NCBI GenBank assembly: GCA_011390465.1 | Contig: JAABSH010000024.1 | Coordinates: forward strand, 1 to 51,694 | Reading direction: 5' to 3' | Length of the DNA: 51,694 nucleotides | From: Desulfobacteraceae bacterium | Lineage (GTDB): Bacteria > Desulfobacterota > Desulfobacteria > Desulfobacterales > Desulfosalsimonadaceae | In this document: in pieces, positions 43,675-51,633 of the stretch | Layout of the letters: each line of letters starts with the position of its first letter | Numbering within the stretch: the first letter of the stretch is position 1 | Position numbers and translations under genes: made by a program | The notes under the pieces: generated by a model | Seen by the model: only the letters and a program-made list of their open reading frames with translations | Database searches by the model: none | What the model was told of the DNA's origin: nothing

Positions 43675-45765
43675 TTACCGCAGGGGACGGACCCGGACAA
43701 AGGTTTCATGAAACGCCGGACTGCCCCCGACCGCGTCAGTGATATTTTCCATGAATGCCGCATCAGACTGGCCCTTGTTATAGGAGCGGCCGGCAAAAGG
43801 CACCTGATGACCAAATCCGTGCAGCATGAACACACATTCCGGCCGGATGAATTCCGTGACCTTGGCGTGCATTTCCCCTTCATACCGGTCCGAACTGACC
43901 ACAATGGGCTGATTGTGATAAATACCCAGTTTTTCCGCGGATTTTTTGCTGATCCAGAGAGGATTTTCAGACACCAGCTCATTTAAATACAGGTTGTTCT
44001 GGGTGGAAATATGGGTGTGCTGGGCGCACCGGCCCACAATCAGACGGAACATGTCCGGCTGTTTCGGGGCGTTTGGTGCCTGGTACGCGGGAAAGGACGG
44101 GTATCCGGCATCTTCCAGAAGCGCGGAAACAAACTCAATCCTGCCGGACGGGGTCTTGAATTTAATGCCGGTGTCCCGATCCCACCAGATGGCCTTATCC
44201 GTATAGGCCACAAATCCTTTTTCCGCAAAATCTGAGACCGTAAACCCGGTGGGTTCCAGCTGCCAGCGAACAAGATCTTCCACGGTTTCGTAAGGAAAAT
44301 ACTGGGACAGCCCCATGCGATGGGCCAGCATTTTGATAATTTCAGGGCCGGGACGCGTATCATAGCGCGGCCCCACCGCCTGCTGGCGCAAAAACATCTG
44401 GGGTTTCAATCCATTGGCCTGCTGGGGGGAATCCATACGTTCCAGATAAGTGGATTCCGGCAGAATCACATCCGAATACCAGGCAATATCACTGTAATTG
44501 ATGTCAATGGTAACAATAAGATCCAGTTTGTCCAACGCCTTCCGGGTTCGGGCGGTGTCGGCAATGGACATGAGAGGATCAAACCGGTAGGCCATCAGGG
44601 CTTTGATGGGATAGGGATCTTCTTTTAAGATGGCCTCGGGCAGCATCTGGGCCACGCCATGGGCCGGGTCCGGCAGCGGGAAATCCGGAGTGCCCACCTT
44701 ATCGAACCGGATGTCTGCGCATTTCGGCAACTCCTGATCCGTCAGTTTTCTGGCAGGTTTGGCACCCACTTCACCCGGACCTTTCTTGATAAACATTCCG
44801 CCCGGGGCTTCAATGCTTCCCATGAGGGCGTTGAGCATTAAAATGGAGCGGCGCAGATAAATTTCATTTTCATGATTGGCGCACCGGTAACCAAAATGAA
44901 ACACCACTTTGGGTTTCTGTCGGCTCACCTCTTCGGCAAATTCCACCATTTCCCGGGCGGAGATGCCAGTTTCCGCCGCCGCCCATTCCGGGGTGTAGGG
45001 TTCCACAAAGGCGGCCAGGGCATCAAACCCGGTCACCCATTTTTTGACATACGCGGCATCATAGAGGTTTTCTTTAATGATGATGTGCATCAGCGCATAA
45101 TTAAGCGCGAGATCCGTGCCCGGCCGGATCATCCAGTACCGGTGGGCCTTGCTGGCGGTGATGGTGGCCCGGGGATCGATATAAGTGAGCCGGGCGCCGT
45201 TTTCCATGGCCCGGGAAAACTGACGCACGGGTTTTACTTCCATGGCTTCAAACATGTTTCTGCCATACAGCACCAGATGACGGGTGTTCGCGTAGTCAAT
45301 GCCGATCTGGGGATCGGTATACCCCGTCAGGGAGCGGCACGCCGTGTTCAGGGACCCTTTGCACAGGGCGTCGTGGGTAAAATGGTTGGGGGAATCAATG
45401 GCCCGCATAAATGTTTTGCTGATATGGGTGGAAAGCTGAGTCCGTTCCCCCCAGGCCACACTGCGACCCCCATGTGCTGAAATAACCGATTTCAGCCGCT
45501 GGGCAATATACTCCATGGCCTCATCCCAGGAAGCATTGCGCCATTTTCCGGCTCCGCGCTCCCCTTCCCGGATCATAGGGGTCTGGACCCGCTGGGTGTC
45601 ACTCAACAATGAAAGGCCGGCCGCGCCTTTGGGGCACAAACTGCCCTCAATACCCGGCACATGGGGATTGCCGATAATGGATACAGCCTGTCCCGCTTTG
45701 ACGTGAACCTGAATCGGACACCTGACTGAGCACATAAAACACAAACTGTTAATATCTTTTTCCAT
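43675..45765 (-). CDS. Molybdopterin oxidoreductase catalytic subunit (DMSO reductase superfamily)
   Basis: 696 residues; GAGGACAGG precedes the ATG. The N-terminal [4Fe-4S] motif has Cys9, Cys12, Cys16 and Cys44 (CFMCSVRC ... LCPKG). Cys135 in HDALCKGSLN is the candidate molybdenum or tungsten ligand; no selenocysteine codon is present. Pterin-binding landmarks follow (GRNMFEAMEVKP, PRATITASKAHRYWMIRPGT, FHFGYRCANHENE, and a C-terminal dinucleotide-binding domain with HTHISTQNN). There is no twin-arginine signal, so the enzyme acts in the cytoplasm. It resembles polysulfide/thiosulfate reductases and formate dehydrogenases, and the substrate cannot be told. First gene of the operon. Confidence 0.9.
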   Translation of the reverse strand: MEKDINSLCFMCSVRCPIQVHVKAGQAVSIIGNPHVPGIEGSLCPKGAAGLSLLSDTQRVQTPMIREGERGAGKWRNASWDEAMEYIAQRLKSVISAHGGRSVAWGERTQLSTHISKTFMRAIDSPNHFTHDALCKGSLNTACRSLTGYTDPQIGIDYANTRHLVLYGRNMFEAMEVKPVRQFSRAMENGARLTYIDPRATITASKAHRYWMIRPGTDLALNYALMHIIIKENLYDAAYVKKWVTGFDALAAFVEPYTPEWAAAETGISAREMVEFAEEVSRQKPKVVFHFGYRCANHENEIYLRRSILMLNALMGSIEAPGGMFIKKGPGEVGAKPARKLTDQELPKCADIRFDKVGTPDFPLPDPAHGVAQMLPEAILKEDPYPIKALMAYRFDPLMSIADTARTRKALDKLDLIVTIDINYSDIAWYSDVILPESTYLERMDSPQQANGLKPQMFLRQQAVGPRYDTRPGPEIIKMLAHRMGLSQYFPYETVEDLVRWQLEPTGFTVSDFAEKGFVAYTDKAIWWDRDTGIKFKTPSGRIEFVSALLEDAGYPSFPAYQAPNAPKQPDMFRLIVGRCAQHTHISTQNNLYLNELVSENPLWISKKSAEKLGIYHNQPIVVSSDRYEGEMHAKVTEFIRPECVFMLHGFGHQVPFAGRSYNKGQSDAAFMENITDAVGGSPAFHETFVRVRPLR

Positions 45766-45875
45766 CCTGTCCTCTTCTTTTTTCTGATGTTTTTATCCTT
45801 AACTATCTGACACGCGGACACCTAAGGTATTTCTATTTTTGGATGCCATGCTGCCATGCCCAATCACTTACTCAA

Positions 45876-45891
45876 AGCAATATTCATACCA
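45876..45891 (-). promoter_or_regulatory. Weak sigma-54-like promoter facing the molybdoenzyme operon
   Basis: On the minus strand the sequence is TGGTATGAATATTGCT. It has the GG...GC spacing of the -24/-12 consensus TGGCAYRNNNNTTGCW, with T in place of C at the fourth base. Transcription would start near 45864, about 100 bases before the ATG. Confidence 0.35.
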
Positions 45892-46287
45892 TTTTATTTT
45901 GACAGTCCGGAAACTGCTTTCTGCAAAATATAAAATAACCAATTGAATTTAATAAAAATTATTCCAGACATCATCACTTCATGCAATTTTTTTTATGCAG
46001 CAGAGCGGTTGAATCGCAATAAAAAGTTTGCAGTGGTATGTTTTTCTTGCCTTACAAAATAGCTAATAAAATAAATATATTAAAATAAAGTGCAAAAAAA
46101 ATATTGCGCATGTAGGGTTTTTTTGCCATAAAAAAACCAGATAAAAAAGTGTTTTCCTGATTAAAATTTTTACAAACTGCCGGGATCCTGATTCGGTTTC
46201 ACATCAGTTTTATTGTGTTGCGCCTGTTTATGCGAAAGCCCCTGCCCCGGGCACGATTTTTTGTTCATCAGATGGGCTTCATTTCTA

Positions 46288-46303
46288 TGGCATAAAGTTT
46301 GCA
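46288..46303 (+). promoter_or_regulatory. Sigma-54 (-24/-12) promoter of the transporter/two-component operon
   Basis: TGGCATAAAGTTTGCA matches TGGCAYRNNNNTTGCW at every defined position. The start site would be near 46313, with a leader of about 87 bases to GTG 46400. A sigma-54 activator gene is in the same transcription direction downstream. Confidence 0.75.
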
Positions 46304-46399
46304 TTTGTTCCAAGTGCGATTGGGTTGACTGTCTTTAGCAGCAAATCTTATGGAAAGTACCCATGGAATTTAACTTTCATCTTTAACAGGAGGTAATCT

Positions 46400-47563
46400 G
46401 TGAACAAAAACCGCAACAACTTAATTCTGTTTGTCATGCTCGCCATTGTCCTGGCCGGGCCGCTGCTGGTCGCCGGAACGGCTGTTGCCGAATCCCTGGA
46501 AGCGGCCATTGCGGCCACTCCCAAGGGCACGGAGCCGGGACAGCTTGACCCGACCGCCGCCCCCGGTTTTCTGGGAATTCCCGGCGCGCCGGACCCCGGC
46601 CTGGTCATTGCCTTCCTATGGGCCGTGTGGGTGGGGTGGATCTTTTCCACTGTGGGGGCCTTTGGCGGCATTATGTCCGGCGTGGGCCACATCACCGTGT
46701 TCGGGCTGGCGGATTATGCCAAAACCTTTCAAAAAACCTCCCCGTCCATCAATTCCCTGATCACCGACAGCATCCGAGTGTCCAACCAGTGGATGGTGGG
46801 GTTAAGCGCCATGGTGGGAAGCTTCAACTACTACAAAATGGGCCGGCTGGTGCTGCCCCTGGCCATTTTTCTCGCCATCGGGTCGGTGTCCGGCAGTTAC
46901 CTGGTGCCGGTCCTCACCGCCGGAAAAATCTCCCTCAAAGCCTATCTTGGCTACTTCGGTCTCATCGTACTGGTGCTGGGCGGTTTTCTGTTTTATGAAA
47001 CCACGCCCCGGGGCCAGTCCCGGAAAAAAGAAGCCAAAGCCGCGGCAGACGCTTTTGAAAAAGCAAATGTCGAAAAATGCGACACCTTAAAACCCGAAGA
47101 CTGCGGCGTAAAGGTAGTGGAATGGAGCCTGAAAAACGTCCGGTTTACCTTCTACGGCGTGGAATTCAGCTTTAAACCCATTATTCCCGTGATCGGTGGA
47201 TTTTTTATCGCAGCCATTGCCTCTTTTCTGGGTGTGGGCGGCGGATTTCTCTTTGTGCCGTTTCTGACCAGTGTGGCCGGGCTGCCCATGTTTCTGGTGG
47301 CCGGCACCTCGTCCCTGGCCGTGCTCATCGGCATGATCACCAGTATTTTCACCTACATGTTCGTCAAAAGCGTGCCCATTTTCTGGCCGCTCATCGGCAT
47401 GGAACTGGTGGGGGTTTTTGTAGGTTCCATGATCGGACCGAGAACCTCCAAATATATTCCGGACATCTGGCTGAAGCGGATTTTCGTGGTCCTGGCGCTT
47501 TATGTTGGGTTGCGGTATACCACCAAGGGATTTCTGGGGTTCAGTATTGTACCACCCTTCTAA
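46400..47563 (+). CDS. TauE/SafE-family membrane transporter
   Basis: 387 residues from GTG 46400, which is preceded by AGGAGGTAATCT. The N-terminus is a cleavable or uncleaved signal-like helix (NLILFVMLAIVLAGPLLVAG). Two TauE repeats follow, with Gly-rich segments VGAFGGIMSGVGHI and ASFLGVGGGFLFVPFL, the latter being the conserved family signature. A hydrophilic cytoplasmic or periplasmic loop (residues about 205-250) with two Cys (EKCDTLKPEDCG) separates them. The family exports small anions such as sulfite or sulfoacetate. In a sulfur-metabolising host sulfite or thiosulfate is plausible but inferred. It is the first gene of a sigma-54 operon. Confidence 0.85.
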   Translation: MNKNRNNLILFVMLAIVLAGPLLVAGTAVAESLEAAIAATPKGTEPGQLDPTAAPGFLGIPGAPDPGLVIAFLWAVWVGWIFSTVGAFGGIMSGVGHITVFGLADYAKTFQKTSPSINSLITDSIRVSNQWMVGLSAMVGSFNYYKMGRLVLPLAIFLAIGSVSGSYLVPVLTAGKISLKAYLGYFGLIVLVLGGFLFYETTPRGQSRKKEAKAAADAFEKANVEKCDTLKPEDCGVKVVEWSLKNVRFTFYGVEFSFKPIIPVIGGFFIAAIASFLGVGGGFLFVPFLTSVAGLPMFLVAGTSSLAVLIGMITSIFTYMFVKSVPIFWPLIGMELVGVFVGSMIGPRTSKYIPDIWLKRIFVVLALYVGLRYTTKGFLGFSIVPPF

Positions 47564-47581
47564 TCCGGTAAAAAATAGCAA

Positions 47582-47660
47582 AACCACAGAGGCCACAGAG
47601 AAACCTCTCCCTTTTGCCCCTTTCTCATTTTTCTCTGAGATCTCTGTGCCCTCTGTGGTA
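47582..47660. repeat. Palindromic ACCACAGAGG element between transporter and membrane-protein genes
   Basis: Perfect 10-base arms ACCACAGAGG (47583-47592) and CCTCTGTGGT (47650-47659) enclose a C/T-rich centre with CTGAGATCTCTGTG. A run of T follows in the plus direction. It is related to 35459-35541. It could attenuate transcription between the transporter gene and those downstream. Confidence 0.65.
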
Positions 47661-47726
47661 ATTTTTTACATTTTAATTCGTAATTCATAATTCGTAATTT
47701 TTAACTTTTAACGCAGGCCCTTCCCC

Positions 47727-48326
47727 ATGCTGCATCACATCGACGCGTTTCTGATTTCATTTTACCGGGTGTCTCCGGTGCCCATTGTCGGATATCTGTT
47801 CGGCACGTTTTGTCTGGCAGTGTTCTGTCTTGTCCTGGGCCAGACCACCCAGGCCGTGATCTGGCGCTGGAACCGGTCGTGGCTGAACACGGACAACCAG
47901 GAAATGGTGCGCATGCACAACCTGTCGTTAAAAGCGCTGTCTGCCAAAGACAAGGGCGCCTACAAGGCCAGCAACAAGGTGGCCAATGACGCGTTTGGTA
48001 AGTTTTTTTTCTCGCGCATGGCCATGGGCATGGCTTCCCTGTGGCCGGTGCCCTTTGCACTGGCCTGGATGGACACCCGGTTCAAGGATGTGGATTTCCA
48101 TATGACCGGCATTGGGGCGGTGGGCTATCTGGCCACGTTTATCCCGCTGTTTATTCTGGCAGCAATTCTTTTTTCCAAAATCAAAACCCGCATTCCGTTT
48201 TTTGCGGCCGTGGCCCGGCAAATGAAAACAGATGCCGAAGCCATGGGCCGGCCCATGCGGCTCTCTGATCTGGTAAAAAACCCCGCTACTGAAAAATCCG
48301 TTGCTGCAGGACACCGTGAAAAATAA
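47727..48326 (+). CDS. Membrane protein with helix-loop-helix layout (DUF106/EMC3-like?)
   Basis: The 199-residue protein has a first helix (VGYLFGTFCLAVFCLVLGQT) and a long charged helical segment (SLKALSAKDKGAYKASNKVA). Two more helices follow (MGMASLWPVPFALAWMD, VGYLATFIPLFILAAILF) and a charged tail. This pattern, with a cytoplasmic coiled helix between transmembrane segments, recalls the Oxa1-superfamily proteins DUF106/EMC3. The resemblance is weak and I do not assign a function. Its end overlaps the next gene by 11 bases. It lies between an exporter and a sensor kinase. Confidence 0.65.
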   Translation: MLHHIDAFLISFYRVSPVPIVGYLFGTFCLAVFCLVLGQTTQAVIWRWNRSWLNTDNQEMVRMHNLSLKALSAKDKGAYKASNKVANDAFGKFFFSRMAMGMASLWPVPFALAWMDTRFKDVDFHMTGIGAVGYLATFIPLFILAAILFSKIKTRIPFFAAVARQMKTDAEAMGRPMRLSDLVKNPATEKSVAAGHREK

Positions 48327-48831
48327 GCGCACAACATCCGTTTTCCCTTTTTTATGCCGCCGCATTGGCCCGGCACTGGTGTTTTTGCAGTTCTCGGTAG
48401 TGCCGGCCATGGCCACCCAGACCCACGGAGACCCGGAAGGCCTGGTGGTTCACCAGATTTCCCATCTTTTTTTCATGTTTTCCATGGGGCTTCTGATTTA
48501 CTGGATCAGATCCCATGGCCTGAGCAAAAACCCCGGATGGCGGTATATTCAGTATGCCGCGTTGCTGTTTATCATCTGGACCGTGGACGCTTTTTTCGCC
48601 CATCAGATTGATGAATTTTATGAATGGATCCGGGTCACCCGAACCGGTCCCTGGCAGATTCACATTGAAACAGACAATCCAGTGATTGCAGTCTTTTATT
48701 ACCTGACCAAAATGGATCACCTCTGGTGTGTGCCGGCCCTCTGGTTCATGTATCTGGGCCTGCGGCGTCTCAACCGGGAAGCACAGCACAAAATCGCGCA
48801 GACCGGTTTTCAGCAAAGGCCGGAATCATGA
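48316..48831 (+). CDS. Membrane protein preceding the sensor kinase
   Basis: 171 residues from GTG 48316, chosen because GCAGGA lies just upstream. A TTG at 48301 gives five more residues. An N-terminal hydrophobic segment (IGPALVFLQFSVVPAMATQ) looks like a signal peptide, leaving HGDPEGLVVHQISH at the mature end. Three further helices include HLFFMFSMGLLIYWIR, YAALLFIIWTVDAFFAHQID and HLWCVPALWFMYLGL. Several His residues on the outer or membrane face could bind heme or metal, but no pairing is certain. The stop overlaps the kinase start (ATGA), implying coupled translation and a role in its signalling. Confidence 0.7.
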   Translation: MKNKRTTSVFPFLCRRIGPALVFLQFSVVPAMATQTHGDPEGLVVHQISHLFFMFSMGLLIYWIRSHGLSKNPGWRYIQYAALLFIIWTVDAFFAHQIDEFYEWIRVTRTGPWQIHIETDNPVIAVFYYLTKMDHLWCVPALWFMYLGLRRLNREAQHKIAQTGFQQRPES

Positions 48832-50015
48832 CGGTAACCGCGCTCCCCATCTGGCTGGTGGATGTGATCGGCGCCATGGCCATGATTGCTCTTTCCGGTC
48901 TCTGTCTTTATCATGTGCGCGCCCTGAGCCGCCGGGATCCGAACAACGTAATCTGGACGTATCTTTTGTGGGTGTCCTACTGCCTGTGCGGATTTGCCAT
49001 TTCCCGGTCTGCCGGACATATTCTCAAAGAATTGCTGATGCTGGGGGGCCATGCCGGAACCTGGCAGGCCATCCGTCCTTACAGCGGCAGCATCAATACG
49101 TTTCTGTTGTTTCTGGTGGCCTCTTTTACGCTGTTTTTCGAGCGGGTCTGGCAGATTTACCACCAGATGTCCGGCGACCAGGAAGCGTTGACCCGGGCCC
49201 ATGAACAGGTGCTTGAACTCAATGAAAATTTAGAAAAACGGGTGGCCGAACGTACCCGGGCCCTGGCCCGCTCTGAAAAACAAATTGCCCAGGCAGACAA
49301 GCTGGCGTCCATCGGCCAGCTGTCTTCGGGCATTGCCCACGAGATCAACAATCCCCTGGGCATTATCCTGGGCTATACCCAGCTGCTCTCCCGGGGTGAA
49401 CCGGCAGGGTCCCAGAAATATGAAGATCTTAAAATCATCGAAAAAAACGTCAAGGCCTGCAAAGCCATTGTGGAAGATCTGCTCAACTTTGCCCGGAGTC
49501 CCAACCCCAGACAGGAAAAAATCAACATCAATGCCCTGATTGAAGATGTGCTCACCTTTATCCAGCGGCGGCTGCGGCAAAACGCGCTTACCATTATCAA
49601 AGATTACGACACAAACGCTCCGGCCATGATCCTGGACGGTGAAAAAATCCGGCAGGTGCTGATCAATCTGCTGATGAACGCCCAGCACGCCACGGACAAC
49701 AAAGGCACCATTATCATCAAAACGACTTATGACGTCTCCTGCCGCCAGATGCGCATCAGCATCAAAGACGACGGATACGGCATTGAACGGGAAAACCTGA
49801 GCCGGATTTTTGACCCGTTTTTCACCACCAAATCCACTGGCGAAGGCACCGGACTGGGCCTGGCCGTGAGCTACGGCATTATTAAAAGCCATGGCGGGCA
49901 TATTGATGTATCCAGTGAACCCGGGCTGGGGACTGAATTTATCCTCACCCTGCCCGTGAATCCGGAAATACAGACGCAACCAAATGAGGACATGGCGGGG
50001 AAAGAAACCGGATGA
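48828..50015 (+). CDS. Membrane sensor histidine kinase
   Basis: 395 residues from ATG 48828 (ATGA overlap with the upstream stop). Three predicted transmembrane helices occupy about residues 9-29, 41-60 and 88-107. A coiled-coil linker (HEQVLELNENLEKRVAERTR) leads to the dimerisation domain with His171 in SSGIAHEINNPLGI. The catalytic domain shows LLMNAQHA (N box), DDGYGI (G1), FFTTKSTGEGTGLGL (F and G2 boxes) and complete spacing. No periplasmic sensor domain is present, so the adjacent membrane protein or the membrane itself may provide the signal. Its cognate regulator begins inside its stop codon. Confidence 0.92.
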   Translation: MTVTALPIWLVDVIGAMAMIALSGLCLYHVRALSRRDPNNVIWTYLLWVSYCLCGFAISRSAGHILKELLMLGGHAGTWQAIRPYSGSINTFLLFLVASFTLFFERVWQIYHQMSGDQEALTRAHEQVLELNENLEKRVAERTRALARSEKQIAQADKLASIGQLSSGIAHEINNPLGIILGYTQLLSRGEPAGSQKYEDLKIIEKNVKACKAIVEDLLNFARSPNPRQEKININALIEDVLTFIQRRLRQNALTIIKDYDTNAPAMILDGEKIRQVLINLLMNAQHATDNKGTIIIKTTYDVSCRQMRISIKDDGYGIERENLSRIFDPFFTTKSTGEGTGLGLAVSYGIIKSHGGHIDVSSEPGLGTEFILTLPVNPEIQTQPNEDMAGKETG

Positions 50016-51436
50016 ACACTAATGCGATCCTTGTTGTTGACGATGAAGCCGATATGCGGCGTCTTTTAAAACGCACCCTGGAAACAGATCTGGGATGCCG
50101 GGTGGTTACCGCTGAATCGGGCAAAGCCGCCCTGGCGCAAATCGCGGAAGACCCGTTTGATCTGGTGCTGGCAGATATCAAAATGCCGGAAATGGACGGC
50201 CTGACACTGCTCGTCCGGATCAAGGAGTCCTTTCCAGAGCTTACCGTCATGATGATGACGGCCCACGGCTCCATTGAAACCGCGGTGGAAGCCATTAAAA
50301 TGGGGGCCTATGATTTTATTACCAAGCCCTTTGATCTGGATTCTCTGATCGTCAGAATTGAAAAGGCCCTGGAACGTAGCACCCTGATCAAAGAAAATCT
50401 CCGGCTCAAAAAAGCATGTGAAAGCGCGCATATCTTTCAGGACATTGTGGGGGAAAGCCCGGCCATGCAGCGGGTGTTTGAAACCATCCGCATGGTGGCC
50501 AAAACCGATTTGACGGTGCTCATCACCGGCGAATCCGGTACCGGCAAAGACCTGACCGCCCGGGCCGTGCATGCCTTAAGCGACCGGGCCAATGCCCCTT
50601 TTGTGCCGGTGAACTGCCCCACCGTGCCGGAACAGATCCTGGAAAGCGAGCTGTTCGGATACCGGAAAGGCGCATTTACCCATGCCACCCGCAACCGGCA
50701 GGGCATGTTTCAGGAAGCCCACCGTGGATCGATTTTTTTAGATGAAATCGGAGACGTGAGCCCCACCATCCAGACCAAGCTGCTGCGGGTGCTCCAGGAA
50801 AAAGAGATCAAACCATTGGGGGACACCGCCACCATCAAGGTGGATGTGCGGATTATCGCCTCCACCAACCAGGATTTAAAAGCCAAAATTGCCAGCGGCG
50901 AATTCAGAGAGGATTTTTTCTACCGGCTCAATGTGCTGCCCATCAAACTCCCGCCCCTCAGGGAACGGCGGGAGGATATTTCCCTTCTGGCCACCCATCT
51001 GCTATCCAAACACTGCGCCAAACTCAAGCAGCCGGCCAAACGGATTTCCGCTGAGCTTTTGCGCATGTTCATGGATTATGCCTGGACCGGAAATATCCGG
51101 GAGATGGAAAACGTAATCGTCCAGGGTATCATGTTTTCCAAAGCCGATGAAATCCGGCCCGGGGACGTGGGATTTGCGGAAAAATTCAAAGCAGGAACCA
51201 AAACAGAAACAACGGCGGCAACAGCACCGGCTGCCGCCGCCGTTGCCGATCTGTCCTATAAAGCGGCCAAAGCGTCTCTGCTCGAATCCTTTAATGCCGA
51301 ATTTATCGGCCGTCTGCTCAAAAAAACCGGGGGCAATGTCACCCAGGCGGCCCGGGAATGCGGCCTGGAACGCCAGTCCCTGCAACAGATCATGCGGCGC
51401 TATAATATCAGTGCCGATGATTTCAGAAACGAATGA
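50012..51436 (+). CDS. NtrC-family sigma-54 activator with a GAFTHA loop
   Basis: 474 residues; the start overlaps the kinase stop (ATGA). The receiver domain has Asp10/Asp11 and phosphoacceptor Asp55 (LVLADIKMPEMDG), with KPFD at its end. The AAA+ core has Walker A GESGTGKD at 173-180, SELFGYRKGAFTHA with the sigma-54-contacting loop at 220-225 reading GAFTHA instead of GAFTGA, Walker B IFLDEIGD, and the arginine-finger region GEFREDFFYRLNV. A Pro/Ala/Thr-rich linker precedes a Fis-type helix-turn-helix (KTGGNVTQAARECGLERQSL). It should drive sigma-54 promoters after phosphorylation by the upstream kinase, probably including the one at 46288. Confidence 0.93.
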   Translation: MNTNAILVVDDEADMRRLLKRTLETDLGCRVVTAESGKAALAQIAEDPFDLVLADIKMPEMDGLTLLVRIKESFPELTVMMMTAHGSIETAVEAIKMGAYDFITKPFDLDSLIVRIEKALERSTLIKENLRLKKACESAHIFQDIVGESPAMQRVFETIRMVAKTDLTVLITGESGTGKDLTARAVHALSDRANAPFVPVNCPTVPEQILESELFGYRKGAFTHATRNRQGMFQEAHRGSIFLDEIGDVSPTIQTKLLRVLQEKEIKPLGDTATIKVDVRIIASTNQDLKAKIASGEFREDFFYRLNVLPIKLPPLRERREDISLLATHLLSKHCAKLKQPAKRISAELLRMFMDYAWTGNIREMENVIVQGIMFSKADEIRPGDVGFAEKFKAGTKTETTAATAPAAAAVADLSYKAAKASLLESFNAEFIGRLLKKTGGNVTQAARECGLERQSLQQIMRRYNISADDFRNE

Positions 51437-51450
51437 CAGCAAAGGAAAAA

Positions 51451-51543
51451 GTCCAAATTCTTTGTTGCGCTGCATTCCCAGCTGCTTCAACGTACGCCAA
51501 GTACGCCTCATTGCTGGGAATTTGCGCGCCTCGAATTTGAACT
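51451..51543. repeat. Extended imperfect inverted repeat after the activator gene
   Basis: Inner perfect 9-base arms ATTCCCAGC (51474-51482) and GCTGGGAAT (51513-51521) sit inside longer imperfect arms (GTCCAAATTC...TTGCGC and GCGCGCC...GAATTTGAAC). The loop holds GTACGCC twice. It is repeat-like and could end the operon or be read through into the next response-regulator gene. Confidence 0.6.
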
Positions 51544-51633
51544 TTTATACTTTGCCGCCTGAATCTGACTTTTTACGGTTGCATCAAAGATAAATGAAAT
51601 TCAATTGAAATATCAGAAAAAAGGAGACGTGCA

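Larger units (their letters stand above)
45766..46399. other. Divergent AT-rich regulatory region
   Basis: No gene is supported. The 634 bases separate the minus-strand molybdoenzyme operon from the plus-strand transporter and two-component operon. Two sigma-54-type sites face outward (45876-45891 minus, 46288-46303 plus). The tandem 8-mer TGCCATGC occurs twice at about 45844-45859. The 46000-46180 stretch is A/T-tract rich and could bend for activator looping. Confidence 0.6.

Noticed and set aside
43675-45765. Selenocysteine-containing formate dehydrogenase
   Set aside because: No in-frame TGA exists; the candidate ligand is Cys135, and the flanking sequence does not specify formate dehydrogenase.
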